DNA of 64,000 bases. Origin: Amycolatopsis umgeniensis. Its GTDB lineage: Bacteria; Actinomycetota; Actinomycetes; Mycobacteriales; Pseudonocardiaceae. Position numbers and translations under genes: made by a program. Numbering within the stretch: position 1 is the first letter of the stretch; each line of letters opens with the position of its first letter. Location: contig NZ_JACHMX010000001.1 in the NCBI RefSeq assembly GCF_014205155.1, positions 248,001 through 312,000 on the forward strand, read 5' to 3'. The notes under the pieces are model-generated. The model worked only from the letters and a program-made list of their open reading frames with translations. It was not told the origin of the DNA and did not search any database. Below are positions 24,750-33,105 of the stretch, piece by piece.

Positions 24750-25454
24750 TCAAGCGACCTTGGCGGCCGCCGCGAGGACGATCTCCGCGACGACGTCCGG
24801 CCGCGACACCGAGACGGCGTGCGAGGCGTCGACACGGGTGACCTCCGAACCGGCGCGCTCGGACATGAACGCCTGCGCGGCGGCGGGGATCGCGTGGTCC
24901 TGCTCGGCGATCAGCGCCCAGGACGGCACGTTCTTCCACGCCGGCTCGCCGTCGAACGGCGTGGCGAGCGCACGCTCGGTGACCGGACGCTGGGTGACGG
25001 CCATGACGTCGGCGGTCTCCGCGGGGACGTCGGCCGCGAACACGTCCGAGAAGTTCTCGGGCTTGATCGACAGCTCACCCTGGGAGGCGAGGACGTTCGT
25101 GGTCTCCGGACCGAGCTTGCTCCATTCGAAACGGCCGGACAGCTCGAACACGCTCTCCCCCGCTTCCGGCTGGAAGGCGGCGATGTAGACGAGCGCCTTC
25201 ACGTTCGGCGCGGTGACGGCCGCGCGGCTGATCACCACGCCGCCGTAGGAGTGCCCGGCCAGCACGACGGGACCGTCCACGCCATTGACGACGTCGGCGA
25301 CATAGGCCGCGTCGGACTCGATCCCGCGCAGCGGGTTCGACGCCGCCAACACCCGGTAGCCCTGCTCCCGCAGCTTCGGGACGACGCCGTTCCAGCTGGA
25401 CGAGTCGGCGAAAGCACCGTGGACCAGGACGATGGTGGGCTTCTGGCTGCTCAT
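24750..25454 (-). CDS. Alpha/beta hydrolase
   Basis: This 234-aa cytoplasmic hydrolase has the oxyanion HG motif (VLVHGAFADSSSW), nucleophile Ser in GHSYGG, and late Asp (AEQDHAIP) and His (VDASHAVSVSRP). It resembles the EstC/methylesterase-like and salicylate-esterase-like group often annotated only as alpha/beta hydrolase. It is divergent from a TetR gene, with matching operators at both promoters, so TetR probably represses it until a lipophilic substrate appears. Confidence 0.88.
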   Translation of the reverse strand: MSSQKPTIVLVHGAFADSSSWNGVVPKLREQGYRVLAASNPLRGIESDAAYVADVVNGVDGPVVLAGHSYGGVVISRAAVTAPNVKALVYIAAFQPEAGESVFELSGRFEWSKLGPETTNVLASQGELSIKPENFSDVFAADVPAETADVMAVTQRPVTERALATPFDGEPAWKNVPSWALIAEQDHAIPAAAQAFMSERAGSEVTRVDASHAVSVSRPDVVAEIVLAAAAKVA

Positions 25455-25477
25455 GGTGGCTCCTTCAAAGCGAGAGA

Positions 25478-25566
25478 GAATGATCGGTCTTTCTCCCAGA
25501 ACAATGCTCGCCGATCACGCCTTCCGCAATGTGACGAAGGCGATCTGGTGGAATGACCGTTCTTTC
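25478..25566. promoter_or_regulatory. Two TetR operators, GAATGAyCGkTCTTTC
   Basis: Two copies of a 16-bp quasi-palindrome (GAA-GA-CG-TC-TTC core) lie at 25478-25493, next to the hydrolase start, and 25551-25566, just before the TetR -10 box (TAAGGT, 25569-25574) and its ATG. One site per promoter fits simultaneous repression and autoregulation. Confidence 0.7.
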
Positions 25567-25580
25567 TCTAAGGTGGGGCC

Positions 25581-26141
25581 ATGCCGACTGTCGATCGGGA
25601 CGTGCACCCGAAGGTCAGGCTGCTCGAGACCGCTTCACGCTTGTTCTACGCCGAGGGCATCCACGCCATCGGGGTGGAGCGCCTGGTCTCCGAAGCGGCT
25701 GTCACGCGGGCGACCTTCTACCGCCACTACCCCACCAAGGACGACCTCGTCGCCGCGTACCTGCGCGCGACGAGTGAGCAGATCCGCGCGGGCGTCGGCG
25801 CGATGACGCGCGGCAAGCCCGCACGCGAAGCGCTGCTCGCCGCGCTGGGCATCATCGGCGACAGGACGCTCGACGACGACTTCCGCGGCTGCCAGTTCCT
25901 CAACGCCGCCGCCGAGTACCCCGACCCCGCCCACCAGGTCCGTCAGGTCATCGACGACCACCGGGACTGGTTCTTCGGCGTACTTCGCGACCTGGCGCGC
26001 GACGCGGGTCATGCCGACCCCGACCACGCCGCCCGCACGCTCGTCCTCCTCCGCGACGGCGCACTGCACGGCGGGAATCTCGACGACGCCGAGACCGTGC
26101 GCACGACCTTGCGCCGCGCTGTCACCGACGTCGTGGGCTGA
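25581..26141 (+). CDS. TetR/AcrR-family transcriptional regulator
   Basis: This 186-aa repressor has an N-terminal TetR helix-turn-helix (KVRLLETASRLFYAEGIHAIGVERLVSEAAVTRATFYRHYPTKDDLV) and a C-terminal ligand domain. TAAGGT six bases before the ATG marks a leaderless promoter overlapped by one operator copy. It is divergent from the alpha/beta hydrolase it likely controls. It is convergent with the M20 peptidase gene, 23 bases away. Confidence 0.9.
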   Translation: MPTVDRDVHPKVRLLETASRLFYAEGIHAIGVERLVSEAAVTRATFYRHYPTKDDLVAAYLRATSEQIRAGVGAMTRGKPAREALLAALGIIGDRTLDDDFRGCQFLNAAAEYPDPAHQVRQVIDDHRDWFFGVLRDLARDAGHADPDHAARTLVLLRDGALHGGNLDDAETVRTTLRRAVTDVVG

Positions 26142-26164
26142 ACTTTCCCCGCGGCGAGTCCGGT

Positions 26165-27574
26165 TCATCGAGGCGCCGCAGCGGTATCTGTTGCGGGAGT
26201 GGTGAACCGGCCGAGCGCGTGGAACAGGGTGGTGGCGAGCACGAGGCCTTCCCTGACGATCGGCGCGAGCAGATGCTCGTCGGGCGCGTGCTGCAGGCAG
26301 CCCGGGTAGGAATGCGGCAGCCACAGGGTCGCGATGCCGAGGATGTCGGTGAACACGTGGTTGGGCAGGCCACCGCCGAAACTCGGCAGGATCGCCACCG
26401 GCCGGTCGGAAACCTCGTCGAGGACGCCCTTCGCCCAGCCCACCCACGGATTTCCGACCGGGGTGCGACTGGCCTGGAAACTCGCTTCGACGGCGACCTC
26501 GACCATCGAAAACCCTTGCGAGGCAAGGTGTTTCCTGATCGTGTCCGCGACGTCCGAGACCTCGGTCCCGGCGACGTAGCGGAGTTGCAGTACCGCGCGG
26601 GCCTTGCCGGGGATGGCGTTGACGGGCCGGTCGATATCGCCGGCTCCCAGCGAAAGGACTTCGAGGGTGTTCCAGCCGTAGAGCCGCTCGGCGGCCGAAA
26701 GCCCTGTGTCGCCCCAGCTTTCCTCCAGTGCCGGATCTCCCGGTTTGCCGGCGATCCGGATCTCCGCGAGCGCCTCGCGGACGCTGTCAGGGAGTTCGGG
26801 CGGCAGGAGACCGGGCACCCGGATGCGCCCGTGCCCGTCGACGAGACAGGCGATCGCCCCGGTGAGGGTGGTGGCGGGATTGCGCAGCACCCCGCCCCAA
26901 TTCCCGGAGTGATAGGCGTCGGGGCGCAGGTCGACGTCGAGCGAGATCCGGACGGCGCCGCGCGCGCCGAGGAACACCGTGGGCGTCGTCGCGTCCAGCC
27001 GCGGGCCGTCCGAGGCGATGAGGACATCGGCGCCGAGTGCCCGCGACTGCGCCGCGACGAACTCGCCGAGACCGGGCGAGCCGATCTCCTCTCCGGTCTC
27101 GAACAGGAACTTGAGGTTGAACCCCAGCGAGCCCGTTTCGGCGAGGAGCAGCCTGAGCGCGGTCAGGTTGATCAGATGCTGCCCCTTGTTGTCCGCCGAG
27201 CCGCGGCCGTACCAACGCTCGCCGTCGGCGGTCAGCGTCCACGGGTCACGACCCTCGCTCCACCGCCCTTCATGGCCGTCGACGACGTCGGCGTGGCCGT
27301 AGCACAGGACGGTCGGCAGCTCCGGCGACTCGATCCGGGTGCCGATCAGGAAAGGGCCACCGGCGGGATCGGGGTTGGGATACCGCCGCACCGTGCAGCC
27401 GAGCTCCGTCAAGGCCGGAGTCAGCACCTCGTCCAGGTATGCCTTGATGGCAACGCGACCGTCCGGATGGTCGCTCACGGTCGGGTAGCGGACCAGTTCG
27501 GCGAGTTCGGCGAAGAAGGCGCCCGAATCCACGTGTTCTTGGGCCTTCGAAACCAGTTCCGCTGGGGTGGACAC
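26165..27574 (-). CDS. M20 family metallopeptidase (dipeptidase-like)
   Basis: This 469-aa zinc peptidase of the M20/ArgE/DapE/CPG2 group shows the metal ligands in order: His in LCYGHADVVDGH, the bridging Asp in GSADNKGQ, catalytic Glu-Glu in FETGEEIGSPGL, Asp in IASDGPR, and a late His in GGLPNHVFTD. The dimerisation domain lies in between. The GTG at 27574 follows GGGAGAGAAC; upstream extension to 27736 would run through the promoter of the divergent LysR gene. It probably cleaves dipeptides or N-acyl amino acids. The divergent LysR gene is the candidate regulator. Confidence 0.88.
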   Translation of the reverse strand: MSTPAELVSKAQEHVDSGAFFAELAELVRYPTVSDHPDGRVAIKAYLDEVLTPALTELGCTVRRYPNPDPAGGPFLIGTRIESPELPTVLCYGHADVVDGHEGRWSEGRDPWTLTADGERWYGRGSADNKGQHLINLTALRLLLAETGSLGFNLKFLFETGEEIGSPGLGEFVAAQSRALGADVLIASDGPRLDATTPTVFLGARGAVRISLDVDLRPDAYHSGNWGGVLRNPATTLTGAIACLVDGHGRIRVPGLLPPELPDSVREALAEIRIAGKPGDPALEESWGDTGLSAAERLYGWNTLEVLSLGAGDIDRPVNAIPGKARAVLQLRYVAGTEVSDVADTIRKHLASQGFSMVEVAVEASFQASRTPVGNPWVGWAKGVLDEVSDRPVAILPSFGGGLPNHVFTDILGIATLWLPHSYPGCLQHAPDEHLLAPIVREGLVLATTLFHALGRFTTPATDTAAAPR

Positions 27575-27686
27575 GTTCTCTCCCGTTTCGTTCGCCGAGT
27601 GTCGAGGAGAAGCGTAGGCCGGTTCGCCTACACTGACCATTGCCGTTTGCGGCGCCCCGCGTTCTGATCGAGGCAAAGGAACTGCC

Positions 27687-28610
27687 ATGCGCCTGCTGCC
27701 GATCGCGCTGACGTACTTCCTGGAGGTCGCCCGCACCGGCTCGGTGTCGGAAGCGGCGGCCGAACTGACCGTCGCACCTTCGGCGATCAGCCGTCAGATC
27801 GCGAAGCTCGAGGCCGGGATCGGAGTACCACTGTTCGTCCGGCGTCCGCGTGGCATGGAGCCGACCGACGCCGGGAACCGGCTGCTCGACCACGTCCGCC
27901 GCAGCGAAGCCGAATCGGCCGTCCTCGTCGACGAACTTCGTACCGGACGAGGGTTTCACGCCCGTTCGCTCACGGTCGCCTGCTCGGAGGGGTTCGCCCG
28001 CCGTGTCGTACCCCAGGCGATCGCCGCCTTCCGCCGCGAACACGACGTCACCTTCCACATCGACGTCGTGAACCGGGAGGAAGCCACCCGCCGCGTGCTC
28101 GACGGCGCGGCCGACGTCGCGGTCACCTTCACGACCGGGCCTCAGCACGGCGTGCGGGTCGAAAGCGCCGTCGTCGTCCCGGTGTACGCGATCGTTCCGC
28201 TCGGCCATCCGCTGACCGGTCGCGACTCCCTCGGGCTCGCCGAACTGTGCGAACACCCCCTCGCCCTGCCGTCGCAGGGTCAAAGCCTGCGCGATCTGTT
28301 CGACATCGCCACCCGGATCGAGAACCTCGTGGCCCGTCCCGTGCTGGTGTGCGACGAACTCAGCCCGAAGTACGAGTTCGTCCGATGCGGCGGCGGGATC
28401 GCGCTCGTCGGCGGCCTCGGTGACATCGAGCAGGACGCGGCCGCCGAAGGAGTGACCTACGTCCTCCTCGACAACGCCGTGTTCCGCAAGCGCGAGGCCC
28501 AGGTGCAGACCATGGCGGGACGGACGTTGTCCTTGGCCGCCTCGCGGTTCACCACGCTGCTCACCTCGTTCGTCCGCCCGCCGGTCAGCGGATCAGGACG
28601 CCGGGATTGA
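27687..28610 (+). CDS. LysR-family transcriptional regulator
   Basis: This 307-aa regulator has the helix-turn-helix LTYFLEVARTGSVSEAAAELTVAPSAISRQIAKLE and an effector domain. An AAAGGA ribosome site precedes the ATG, unlike the leaderless LysR genes at 8-10 kb. It is divergent from the M20 peptidase and convergent with the FAD oxidase, whose coding region it overlaps by 26 bp. Confidence 0.9.
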   Translation: MRLLPIALTYFLEVARTGSVSEAAAELTVAPSAISRQIAKLEAGIGVPLFVRRPRGMEPTDAGNRLLDHVRRSEAESAVLVDELRTGRGFHARSLTVACSEGFARRVVPQAIAAFRREHDVTFHIDVVNREEATRRVLDGAADVAVTFTTGPQHGVRVESAVVVPVYAIVPLGHPLTGRDSLGLAELCEHPLALPSQGQSLRDLFDIATRIENLVARPVLVCDELSPKYEFVRCGGGIALVGGLGDIEQDAAAEGVTYVLLDNAVFRKREAQVQTMAGRTLSLAASRFTTLLTSFVRPPVSGSGRRD

Positions 28611-30174
28611 GGATCCCCGCCGGGTCGAGCGCGGTCTTGGCTGCGGTGAGCGCGGCCGCGAACGGATCGGGACGCTGCCGGTCGTACCAGGGGCGATGGT
28701 CGCGGCCGACGGCGTGGTGATGGGTGATCGTACCGCCGTGCCCGGCGATCGCCTCGGACACCGCGGCCTTGATCTCGTCCCGCTGCCCGACCGTGCTCCC
28801 CCAGCGCCCGGCGGCGTAGATCCCGTAGTAGGGCGCGGGACCGTCCGGATAGACGTGCGTGAAACGGCAGGTCACGACCCCCGCGCCGCCGCACACCTCG
28901 TCGATCGCGGCGCGGGCCGCCGAGGTGATCGTGTGGTGGAATTCTTCGAATCCCTCCCAAGTGCACGCGGTCTCGAAGGTCTCGACGATCAGCGAGCGTC
29001 GCGCGAGGGCGTCGCGCTGATACGGCATCCGCAGGAACGAAGATCGCCACGTCGACGCCGAGTCTCCGTCAGGGCGTGCGGAATCCTTGCTGCGCCTGGT
29101 TTTCACGACCCCGCCATGACCGGCGGCCAGTTCCAGCGCGCGATCGAGCCAGATGTCGACCGGATGGTCGGCGGATTCGAACCCGACCAGGAGCAGGCCA
29201 CCGCCGACGCTCGCGCCCGCGTTGATGAACGCCTCGGCCGGATCGAGCAGGCGGCAGTTCGACGGGTGGAGCCCGGACTGCGCGATCGCGCGGGTGGCGG
29301 CGATCGCGTCCTCCTGGCTCTCGAAGGTGATCGACGCGGTGACCTGCCAGACCGGCCTGTCCTGCAGGCGCATCCACGCTTCGGTGATCACGCCGAGCGT
29401 GCCCTCCGAGCCCAGGAACATCCGGTCCGGCGACGGGCCCGCGCCCGATCCCGGAAGCCGTCGTGATTCGCTGATCCCGGCCGGGGTGACGACGCGCATC
29501 GACTCGGTGAGATCGTCGATATGCGTGGCGAGGGTGGCGAAATGCCCACCGGCGCGGGTGGCGAGCCAACCGCCGAGGGTGGAATGGGCGAAGGACTGCG
29601 GGAAATGCCGCAAGGTCAGCCCCAGCGGGCGAAGCCGGTCTTCGAGGGCGGGGCCGAAGATCCCGGCCTGGATCCGGGCCGCGCGGCTGACCGTGTCCAC
29701 TTCGAGCACGGCGTCGAGTCCCGCGAGATCCATCGACACCGCCGGTCCTTCGAAGCGAGGTTCGACGCCGCCGACCACGGAACTGCCGCCGCCGTAAGGA
29801 ATCACCGGTGTACCGGAAGACGAGCACCAGTCGAGCAGGTCGACGACGTCCTGTTCCGAGCGCGGACGGGCGACCAGATCCGGGACGTGCTCGGCACGTC
29901 CGAGCAGGTTGCGGACGACGTCGCGGAAGGCCTTGCCCCGGGCGTGGGACAAGCGATCGGCGACGTCGTCGCCGCACAACGCGGCGAGCGCGGCGGGCGG
30001 GTCCAGCCGCGACGGCGGCACGTCGAGATCCGACGGCCGCGGCGGGCCGTGATCGGTGAAATCGTGCCCGGGCAGCACCGCCGCCGTGCGGGCGACGAGC
30101 GCGTCGGATTCCTCCGCGGTCAAGGCTTCGGCGGTGTTCCCCCAGCCCCACCAGGAACGCTCTCCGGCCGGCAT
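28585..30174 (-). CDS. FAD-binding oxidoreductase, alkyl-DHAP synthase-like
   Basis: This 529-aa protein has the vanillyl-alcohol-oxidase-type FAD domain (VVARPRSEQDVVDLLDWCSSSGTPVIPYGGGSSVVGGVEP; HFPQSFAHSTLGGWLATRAGGH; FLGSEGTLGVITEAWMRL) and the C-terminal pattern of the alkyldihydroxyacetonephosphate synthase branch (TCRFTHVYPDGPAPYY; HHHAVGRDHRPW). Bacterial members are often of unknown substrate; a role in ether lipid or aromatic side-chain oxidation cannot be decided. The start follows a GGAGG site. Just upstream lies an AGTAAGTTACT palindrome (30202-30212), a possible operator. Confidence 0.85.
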   Translation of the reverse strand: MPAGERSWWGWGNTAEALTAEESDALVARTAAVLPGHDFTDHGPPRPSDLDVPPSRLDPPAALAALCGDDVADRLSHARGKAFRDVVRNLLGRAEHVPDLVARPRSEQDVVDLLDWCSSSGTPVIPYGGGSSVVGGVEPRFEGPAVSMDLAGLDAVLEVDTVSRAARIQAGIFGPALEDRLRPLGLTLRHFPQSFAHSTLGGWLATRAGGHFATLATHIDDLTESMRVVTPAGISESRRLPGSGAGPSPDRMFLGSEGTLGVITEAWMRLQDRPVWQVTASITFESQEDAIAATRAIAQSGLHPSNCRLLDPAEAFINAGASVGGGLLLVGFESADHPVDIWLDRALELAAGHGGVVKTRRSKDSARPDGDSASTWRSSFLRMPYQRDALARRSLIVETFETACTWEGFEEFHHTITSAARAAIDEVCGGAGVVTCRFTHVYPDGPAPYYGIYAAGRWGSTVGQRDEIKAAVSEAIAGHGGTITHHHAVGRDHRPWYDRQRPDPFAAALTAAKTALDPAGILNPGVLIR

Positions 30175-30518
30175 CGGCGCCTCCGTTCGATCTGACTCCC
30201 CAGTAAGTTACTCAACGGTCAATTATCGTGTCAACGCGTGACGGAGATCGCCGCCGCCGACTACCGGGCGCTCGGCGAATGGCCGCGGAAACCCCGTCTC
30301 CCCTGACACACAGGACAGCTCCTCGTCCCAGGACCGGTTCGACCCCTTCGACGCTTTACAACGTTGTATCAACGATGTAAAAACGTTCTGACGGCCAGCC
30401 GTGGCCCGGCTCACACCGGTTCCCACCGGCCACGGGGTCGTGGTTTCACGCCTGCACAGGTCCAGTGGGAGGCGCACTCCGCCGAGGCGGCCGCCCCCCG
30501 GAGAAGGGTGTCGAACAG
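30175..30518. promoter_or_regulatory. Divergent regulatory region of the FAD oxidase and GH2 genes
   Basis: This 344-bp region holds no gene. An 11-bp palindrome AGTAAGTTACT is at 30202-30212. At 30355-30381 a 27-bp dyad runs from TTTACA to TGTAAA around the perfect palindrome ACAACGTTGT (30358-30367), the look of a LacI-family operator. A GGAGAAGG ribosome site lies near 30500. Confidence 0.55.
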
Positions 30519-33053
30519 ATGTTGTCAACGTTGTCACCTCATCGCCCCAGAGGTACGTCCCGAAGTACCGGACGTCTTCGGAAGACCCTGACCGTCGCGG
30601 TGGCCGCCATAGCCGCCCTGTCGATGACATCGGGAGCCGCGACAGCCGCGGACAGCGGCTGGAAGATGGGCAAGCCGCGCCTGACCACCCCGTGGACGAA
30701 CCAGGTGTCGCCCTCGAACGCGCTGCCCGAGTACCCCCGCCCGCAACTCGTGCGCCAGGACTGGCAGAACCTCAACGGGCTCTGGGAGTTCGCCGGCGCC
30801 GCACCCGGCGAAGTCCCGCCGTTCGGCGAGCGGCTCGCCGAGAAGATCCTGGTCCCCTACCCGACCGAGTCCGCGCTTTCCGGGATCCAGCGGCACGAGG
30901 ACCACATGTGGTATCGGCGCACGTTCACCGTGCCCAAGAACTGGGGCGTGGGCAAGGACAACACCCTCCGGATCAACTTCGGCGCCGTCGACTACAAGGC
31001 GAAGGTCTACGTCAACGGCAAGGAGGTGGCCGCGCATCAAGGCGGCTACGGCGCGTTCTCCGCGGACGTCACCTCGGCGCTGAAACCCAAGGGTGAGCAG
31101 GAGATCATCGTCGGTGTCGAGGATCGCGCCGACGCCACCTGGCAGCCTGTCGGCAAACAGCGCCTCGTCCCCGATCGCGGGATCTTCTACGAAGGCGCCT
31201 CGGGCATCTGGCAGACGGTGTGGATGGAACCGGTCGCGGCGAAGCACGTCGGCACGCTCGGCATGGTCCCCGACCTCAAGTCGTCCACGCTCAAGCTGAC
31301 CGTCGACACCGGCGGGAACTCGGGGCTGACCGTCGAAGCCGTGGTCCGCGACGGCCGCAAGGTGGTCAGCCGCAGCAAGGCCTCCGCCGCGGGCACGATC
31401 TCCCTGCCGGTGCCCAAGGCGAAGCTCTGGTCGCCGGATTCGCCCTTCCTCTACGACCTCGACGTCGAACTGAAGGACGGCCGCCGCACCGTCGACAAGG
31501 TGTCGTCCTACTTCGGCATGCGTGAATTCGGCACCACGAAGGGCGCCGACGGCAAGCTCCGGTTCACGCTCAACGGCAAGATCCTCTTCCTGCAGTCCAC
31601 TTTGGACCAGGGTTACTGGCCGGACGGCATCTACACCGCGCCGACCGACCAGGCGCTGCGCTTCGACCTCGAGCAGCACAAGGTCCTCGGCTTCAACACG
31701 GTCCGCAAGCACATCAAGACCGAACCCGATCGCTGGTACCACCACGCCGACAAGCTCGGTCTGCTCGTCTGGCAGGACATGCCGTCGATGCGCACCGGCG
31801 GCCGTCCTCCCGTCGACGCGCAACAGCAGTTCAAGGTCGAGCTGAAGGAACTGGTGGAGCAGAAGAAGAACTGGACCTCGATCGTCGGATACGTGCCGTT
31901 CAACGAGGGCTGGGCGGAGTGGTCGCGCGAGGAAACCGGGAAGGTCGCCGAAAGCGTCAAGGCCCAGGACCCGACCAGGCTGGTCAACGCACACAGTGGG
32001 GTCAACTGCTGCGATTCGCTCGGCGACTCCGGCAAGGGTGACGTCCTCGACTGGCACGCCTACCCGGGTCCCGCGAAGCCGATGCCCGACGCCAAGCGGA
32101 TCTCGATCGACGGCGAACACGGCGGTTACGGCCTCGAGGTCAAGGACCACATGTGGTTCGGCGAAGGCCACGCCTACGAGATGGTGAAGGACCAGGCGAC
32201 CCTGAACAGCCGCTACGTCCAGAACCAGCGCGACGTGCTCGCCTCGGCGCAGAGCTGCGGCATCAGCGGCTCGATCTACACGCAGATCACCGACGTCGAG
32301 CACGAGGTCAACGGCTTCTTCACCTACGACAGGCAGGTGAAGAAGATGGACTTCGCGCAGGTGCGCGCGGTCAACCAGGCGATCATCCGCAACGCCGACG
32401 GCAGTGGTTCGGGCGCACCCGACCCGGGCCCCGGCACACCGGGACTCACCGGTGTGCACGCCTACAAGTTCAACGAGGGCAACGGATCCAGCGCGGCGGA
32501 CTCGGTCGGCACGGCGCACGCCACGCTGACCAACGCGCAGTGGGCAGGCGGTGCCGAAGGCGGCGCACTGGCCTTCGCGGGCAATGGACAGGCCGACACC
32601 GGGGCGACCCTCGTCAACACGGCGGGCAGCTACTCGGTCTCGGCGTGGGCGAAGCTGGATGAGGCGAGCGGCGCTTTCCAGACCGTCGTCAGCCAGGACA
32701 CCGGACGCGACAGCGCCTTCTTCCTGCAGTACTCCGGGCAAGAGCAGCGGTGGGCCATGAGCTTCGTCGGCCTCCGCGCCCTGTCGCCGGAGAAGCCGGA
32801 AGTCGGCAAGTGGTACCACCTGACCGGCGTTCGCGACGCCAAGGCGGGCACGTTGTCGCTGTACGTCGACGGCAAGAAGGTCGCCTCGCAGAACGCCTGC
32901 TCCGCTGCGCAGAGCACCGGGCACACGGTGATCGGCCGCGGTCAGTACGGCGGTCAGCAGGTCGACTTCCTGCGCGGCGCGGTGGACGACGTCCGGCTCT
33001 ACGACCGGCCGCTGTCCGACGCCGAGGTCGCAACGCTCGCGAAGCGCGACTGA
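30519..33053 (+). CDS. Secreted GH2 family glycosidase with C-terminal LamG domain
   Basis: This 844-aa exported enzyme has a signal peptide (about 1-44, basic start then TLTVAVAAIAALSMTSGAATA), a GH2 sugar-binding jelly roll (RQDWQNLNGLWEFA; WYRRTFTVP; AKVYVNGKEVAAHQGGYGAF), an immunoglobulin-like domain and a catalytic TIM barrel. The acid/base Glu is in GYVPFNEGWAEW and a probable nucleophile Glu in SIDGEHGGYG. The C-terminus (about 645-840) is a concanavalin-like LamG-type module. GH2 covers beta-galactosidase, mannosidase and glucuronidase; which applies is unclear. The ATG at 30519 is used because the signal peptide fits it. A LacI-type operator lies upstream with no LacI gene adjacent. 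Confidence 0.87.
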   Translation: MLSTLSPHRPRGTSRSTGRLRKTLTVAVAAIAALSMTSGAATAADSGWKMGKPRLTTPWTNQVSPSNALPEYPRPQLVRQDWQNLNGLWEFAGAAPGEVPPFGERLAEKILVPYPTESALSGIQRHEDHMWYRRTFTVPKNWGVGKDNTLRINFGAVDYKAKVYVNGKEVAAHQGGYGAFSADVTSALKPKGEQEIIVGVEDRADATWQPVGKQRLVPDRGIFYEGASGIWQTVWMEPVAAKHVGTLGMVPDLKSSTLKLTVDTGGNSGLTVEAVVRDGRKVVSRSKASAAGTISLPVPKAKLWSPDSPFLYDLDVELKDGRRTVDKVSSYFGMREFGTTKGADGKLRFTLNGKILFLQSTLDQGYWPDGIYTAPTDQALRFDLEQHKVLGFNTVRKHIKTEPDRWYHHADKLGLLVWQDMPSMRTGGRPPVDAQQQFKVELKELVEQKKNWTSIVGYVPFNEGWAEWSREETGKVAESVKAQDPTRLVNAHSGVNCCDSLGDSGKGDVLDWHAYPGPAKPMPDAKRISIDGEHGGYGLEVKDHMWFGEGHAYEMVKDQATLNSRYVQNQRDVLASAQSCGISGSIYTQITDVEHEVNGFFTYDRQVKKMDFAQVRAVNQAIIRNADGSGSGAPDPGPGTPGLTGVHAYKFNEGNGSSAADSVGTAHATLTNAQWAGGAEGGALAFAGNGQADTGATLVNTAGSYSVSAWAKLDEASGAFQTVVSQDTGRDSAFFLQYSGQEQRWAMSFVGLRALSPEKPEVGKWYHLTGVRDAKAGTLSLYVDGKKVASQNACSAAQSTGHTVIGRGQYGGQQVDFLRGAVDDVRLYDRPLSDAEVATLAKRD

Positions 33054-33060
33054 GGTACGT

Positions 33061-33103
33061 GAAGGCCCCCTTCATTGCGCTAGAAGCGGTGAAGGGGGCC
33101 TTC
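33061..33103. terminator. Hairpin between convergent GH2 and DUF885 genes
   Basis: A perfect 14-bp stem (33061-33074 with 33090-33103) with a 15-base loop fills the space between the two stop codons. Confidence 0.75.
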
Positions 33104-33105
33104 CC

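Noticed and set aside
23151..25556. 801-codon open frame on the plus strand
   Set aside because: It covers three well-supported minus-strand genes (LacI, reductase, hydrolase) and shows only compositional sequence.
30534..32924. 796-codon open frame on the minus strand
   Set aside because: It is the antisense of the GH2 gene, whose domains and signal peptide are clear.
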